Positions 12,613 through 14,501 of a stretch of DNA of 14,501 nt are shown here, in pieces. The translations under genes were made by a program, and so were the position numbers. The stretch is from contig CAZEYA010000095.1 in the NCBI GenBank assembly GCA_964516515.1, positions 1-14,501 of the forward strand. Reading direction: 5' to 3'. The notes under the pieces were generated by a model. The model saw only the letters and a list, made by a program, of their open reading frames with translations. It did not search any database and was not told where the DNA came from. The DNA is from JANNOG01 sp964516515 (GTDB lineage: Bacteria; Actinomycetota; Actinomycetes; Actinomycetales; JBBAYJ01). Each line of letters begins with the position of its first letter. The first letter of the stretch is position 1.

Positions 12613-14501
12613 TCACCAGACCTGGGTGCGTGTGGCTCCTGCCGTCAGCGAGGCCAGCGGGCCGGCGGGGTAGGTGCTCCCGGTGCGCTTGGCATTGCCG
12701 ACCAGGTCCGCTCCCAGGACAGCGGGGCTGCCGTCGCGCTCCTCGAACTCGGCGTCCGCGAAACGCACCCGTCCGAGGTCGCTTCCGGTGATCAGGGCGA
12801 TTGCAGTCTTCGTGAAGGCCGGCGGGAGCTCGGACTCCAAGAAGACGGCGTCACCCTCTTCCACCAGGGTGACCCGCAGGCTCGGGTCGTCCAGGACTAG
12901 GGCACCCGGCTCGTCCGGGACAGATTTGGCGCCGGCGGCGAAGACGTTGTCGCGCAGGTATGCCGGCTGCTTGACGCCGACGAAGCGCTCGTGGTCTCCG
13001 CGGGAGGGGTCGCCCACCTGGGCGATGTACTCCTCCATCGACCTCGGGTGCTCGGCGTACCCGGTGGTGCCGTGCGTCGCGACCTGCCCCCGTCGGAAGG
13101 TCGGACCGTAGGCCCGGGCGGCGTCGCCGCCGAGGAAGATGTTGCCGATGTGTCTGTCGTCGCCGCCCAGGATCGCGGCGTAGCCGGCCACCTGCGTGCT
13201 GTGCGGGCGGTGGTACGGGGTCGGTCGCTCGACTACAGGCTCGAGGTAGATGGTTCCGCAGACCAAGTTGTGCACGAACGCTCCGCCCTGGCTGAAGATC
13301 TCCAGCGAGGCAGGCGAGCCGAGGATGTTGTGCTCGACGAGGTACGGACCGTGGCTGACCTCGATGAACAAGTCCCGGCTGTTGCGGTGGTACACGTTGC
13401 GGGAGACGCGGGTGCCCTGGGTCTGCCAGTCCAGCCACGTGCCCAGGGAGCAGTCGTGGATGCGGTTGTGCCGGATCTCGACGTCGATGGCGGCGTGCAG
13501 CTTGATGCCGGCGATCTCGTAGCCGTAGAACTCGCGCTTGAGGGCGATGTTGTAGATATGGTTGTCCTCGATAGTGGAAAATACGCAGCCCAGGTGCCCG
13601 ACGATGCCGTTCTGCCCGCAGTCGAAGATCGTGTTGCGGCGCACGATGTGCGAGCCGACGTGCTCTTTGTCCCACCCGATCTGCCGCGCGGAGAAAACGG
13701 ACTGGAGCTGGTACTGGTAGCCCGGCTTGTCCCGCCGCTGCGTGGCGTAGTTGTGCCCGGTGGAAGCTTCCTTGCCCAGTGATATCGCCGAGCATTTGGC
13801 GTCGTGGATGACGTTGTCCTCGATGATCCAGCCCTTGGCCCAGTTCGGTCCGATCAGGCCGGGCTGATCGGCCGTGGGTGGGGTCCAGGGGGAGGCTGCG
13901 TGCGCCATCTCGAAGCCGCGCACGGTGATGTAGTCCAGATGGTGCTGCTGGGGGTAGAACACCGACCGGCGTACGTTGACCTCCACAAGCTCGTCGTTGG
14001 GGTCGGCGCTCTGGAAGTTCGCCCAGACCGTCGTCTCCTGCGGGCCGACTTCGGCGAACCACACGTACTGAGTCTGGTCGGGGTCGCGGATCGGGTCGCT
14101 CGCGCCGGTCCAGTCATCGACGGCTGTGGTGCGCCGCTCAGGGTTCGCCAGCTCCTCGCGGCTGTGGACCTCGTAGAAGCTCTTGCCGTTGAGGTAGACG
14201 TCTCCCAGGTGCTTGCGGGGCGCACCCGGCCCGTACACCATCCAGTCCCCGTCGAGCTCCTGCTCGAACGGGTTGAAGGTCCCGAACAGCGAGTTCGGGA
14301 TCCGGGTCCGCCAGACCGTGCCCTCCTCCTGCACCCAGCCGATGACCGGTTCGGAGCCCTTGATGACGACGTGCTCGCCGGCTGCGGCTTCGTAGGTGAT
14401 CCGACTCCACTCGCCCAGGCCGCCGCGCGGGGGCACCACCCACTCGCGGTACTGCCCACCGTGGACGATGACCCGGTCGCCCGGCTGCGCGACGGCAGCG
14501 C
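12613..14501 (-). CDS. right-handed beta-helix glycosidase, GH120-like, 5' end beyond window
   Basis: At least 629 residues, in frame to the right edge (AVAQPGDRVIVHGGQYREW... at the edge), so the true start lies outside; the GTG at 14439 is internal. The first visible part matches the opening of beta-helix enzymes that read PGDxVxVHxGxYREWVxPPRGG. A parallel beta-helix follows: ITVRGFEMAHAASPWTPPTA, WIIEDNVIHDAKCSAISLGK, SHIVRRNTIFDCGQNGIVGH, STIEDNHIYNIALKREFYGYE, VEIRHNRIHDCSLGTWLDWQ, RVSRNVYHRNSRDLFIEVSH, LVEHNILGSPASLEIFSQGG. These phrases fit GH120 beta-xylosidases, which release xylose from short xylo-oligosaccharides. The Asp in TWLDWQ and the Glu in IEVSHGP are candidate catalytic residues (from memory of the family). 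No signal peptide can be judged without the start. It ends 30 bp from the CHAT remnant. Confidence 0.75.
   Translation of the reverse strand, partial: AAVAQPGDRVIVHGGQYREWVVPPRGGLGEWSRITYEAAAGEHVVIKGSEPVIGWVQEEGTVWRTRIPNSLFGTFNPFEQELDGDWMVYGPGAPRKHLGDVYLNGKSFYEVHSREELANPERRTTAVDDWTGASDPIRDPDQTQYVWFAEVGPQETTVWANFQSADPNDELVEVNVRRSVFYPQQHHLDYITVRGFEMAHAASPWTPPTADQPGLIGPNWAKGWIIEDNVIHDAKCSAISLGKEASTGHNYATQRRDKPGYQYQLQSVFSARQIGWDKEHVGSHIVRRNTIFDCGQNGIVGHLGCVFSTIEDNHIYNIALKREFYGYEIAGIKLHAAIDVEIRHNRIHDCSLGTWLDWQTQGTRVSRNVYHRNSRDLFIEVSHGPYLVEHNILGSPASLEIFSQGGAFVHNLVCGTIYLEPVVERPTPYHRPHSTQVAGYAAILGGDDRHIGNIFLGGDAARAYGPTFRRGQVATHGTTGYAEHPRSMEEYIAQVGDPSRGDHERFVGVKQPAYLRDNVFAAGAKSVPDEPGALVLDDPSLRVTLVEEGDAVFLESELPPAFTKTAIALITGSDLGRVRFADAEFEERDGSPAVLGADLVGNAKRTGSTYPAGPLASLTAGATRTQVW

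Noticed and set aside
12851..14062. 403-codon minus frame overlapping the beta-helix gene
   Set aside because: Same strand but shifted frame, extremely Arg/Pro-rich with no homology; the overlapping GH120-like frame shows clear beta-helix repeats.
14439..14439. GTG as the start of the beta-helix gene
   Set aside because: The frame continues upstream to the window edge with family-like residues (PGDRVIVHGGQYREW), so this GTG is internal.
1..14501. CRISPR arrays, tRNA or rRNA genes, insertion sequences
   Set aside because: No regularly spaced repeats, no tRNA-like arms or rRNA signatures, and no transposase or integrase frame was seen on either strand by eye.

Overview
The window is high-GC DNA with a strong G/C third-position bias, GTG/TTG starts, stop-start overlaps (ATGA/GTGA) and several promoters whose -10 box lies 6-8 nt before the start codon (leaderless messages). 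With a DDN-type F420-dependent reductase family protein, several VapBC modules and DosR/DevR-like boxes, this points to an actinomycete, probably Pseudonocardiaceae or a relative; no species can be named. A run of 100 N (3359-3458) marks a scaffold gap, so the piece comes from a draft assembly.

Layout. (1) 234-907: an intact vapBC toxin-antitoxin pair with its own palindromic operator. (2) 982-3172: an epoxide hydrolase (minus) divergent from a WYL regulator (plus), with a 61-bp shared control region. (3) 3227-4545: an unidentified ORF start cut by the gap, then a membrane protein of the DUF6544 type whose N-terminus is lost in the gap. (4) 4660-8202: a stress-flavoured block. It holds a DDN-type nitroreductase, a divergent 58-residue glycine-zipper membrane protein, then gap (GAPDH), a slipin/SPFH protein and a universal stress protein, the last three joined by 4-bp overlaps. 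Two sites resembling the DosR/DevR dormancy operator lie upstream of gap. The universal stress gene has an in-frame TGA where the family normally has a Trp codon. (5) 8248-8864: a second intact vapBC pair with a leaderless promoter. (6) 8870-9582: an alpha/beta hydrolase pseudogene lacking its front part; a short piece that looks like that front part sits beside it in opposite orientation. (7) 9639-11775: a three-gene operon (TetR regulator, membrane-anchored alpha/beta hydrolase, four-helix membrane protein), every junction a 4-bp overlap. (8) 11827-12590: a graveyard, with a third vapBC locus (intact antitoxin, toxin cut in half) and a frameshifted, internally deleted remnant of a CHAT caspase-like protease. 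(9) 12613-14501: a large right-handed beta-helix glycosidase, best matched to GH120 beta-xylosidases, running off the right edge.

The most coherent unit is the block at 5318-8202: a glycolytic enzyme, a membrane scaffold protein and a stress protein translated as one coupled message behind DosR-like sites, which suggests a hypoxia or dormancy response. The region from 8200 rightwards has the marks of accessory DNA: toxin-antitoxin loci, broken genes and an apparent local inversion.
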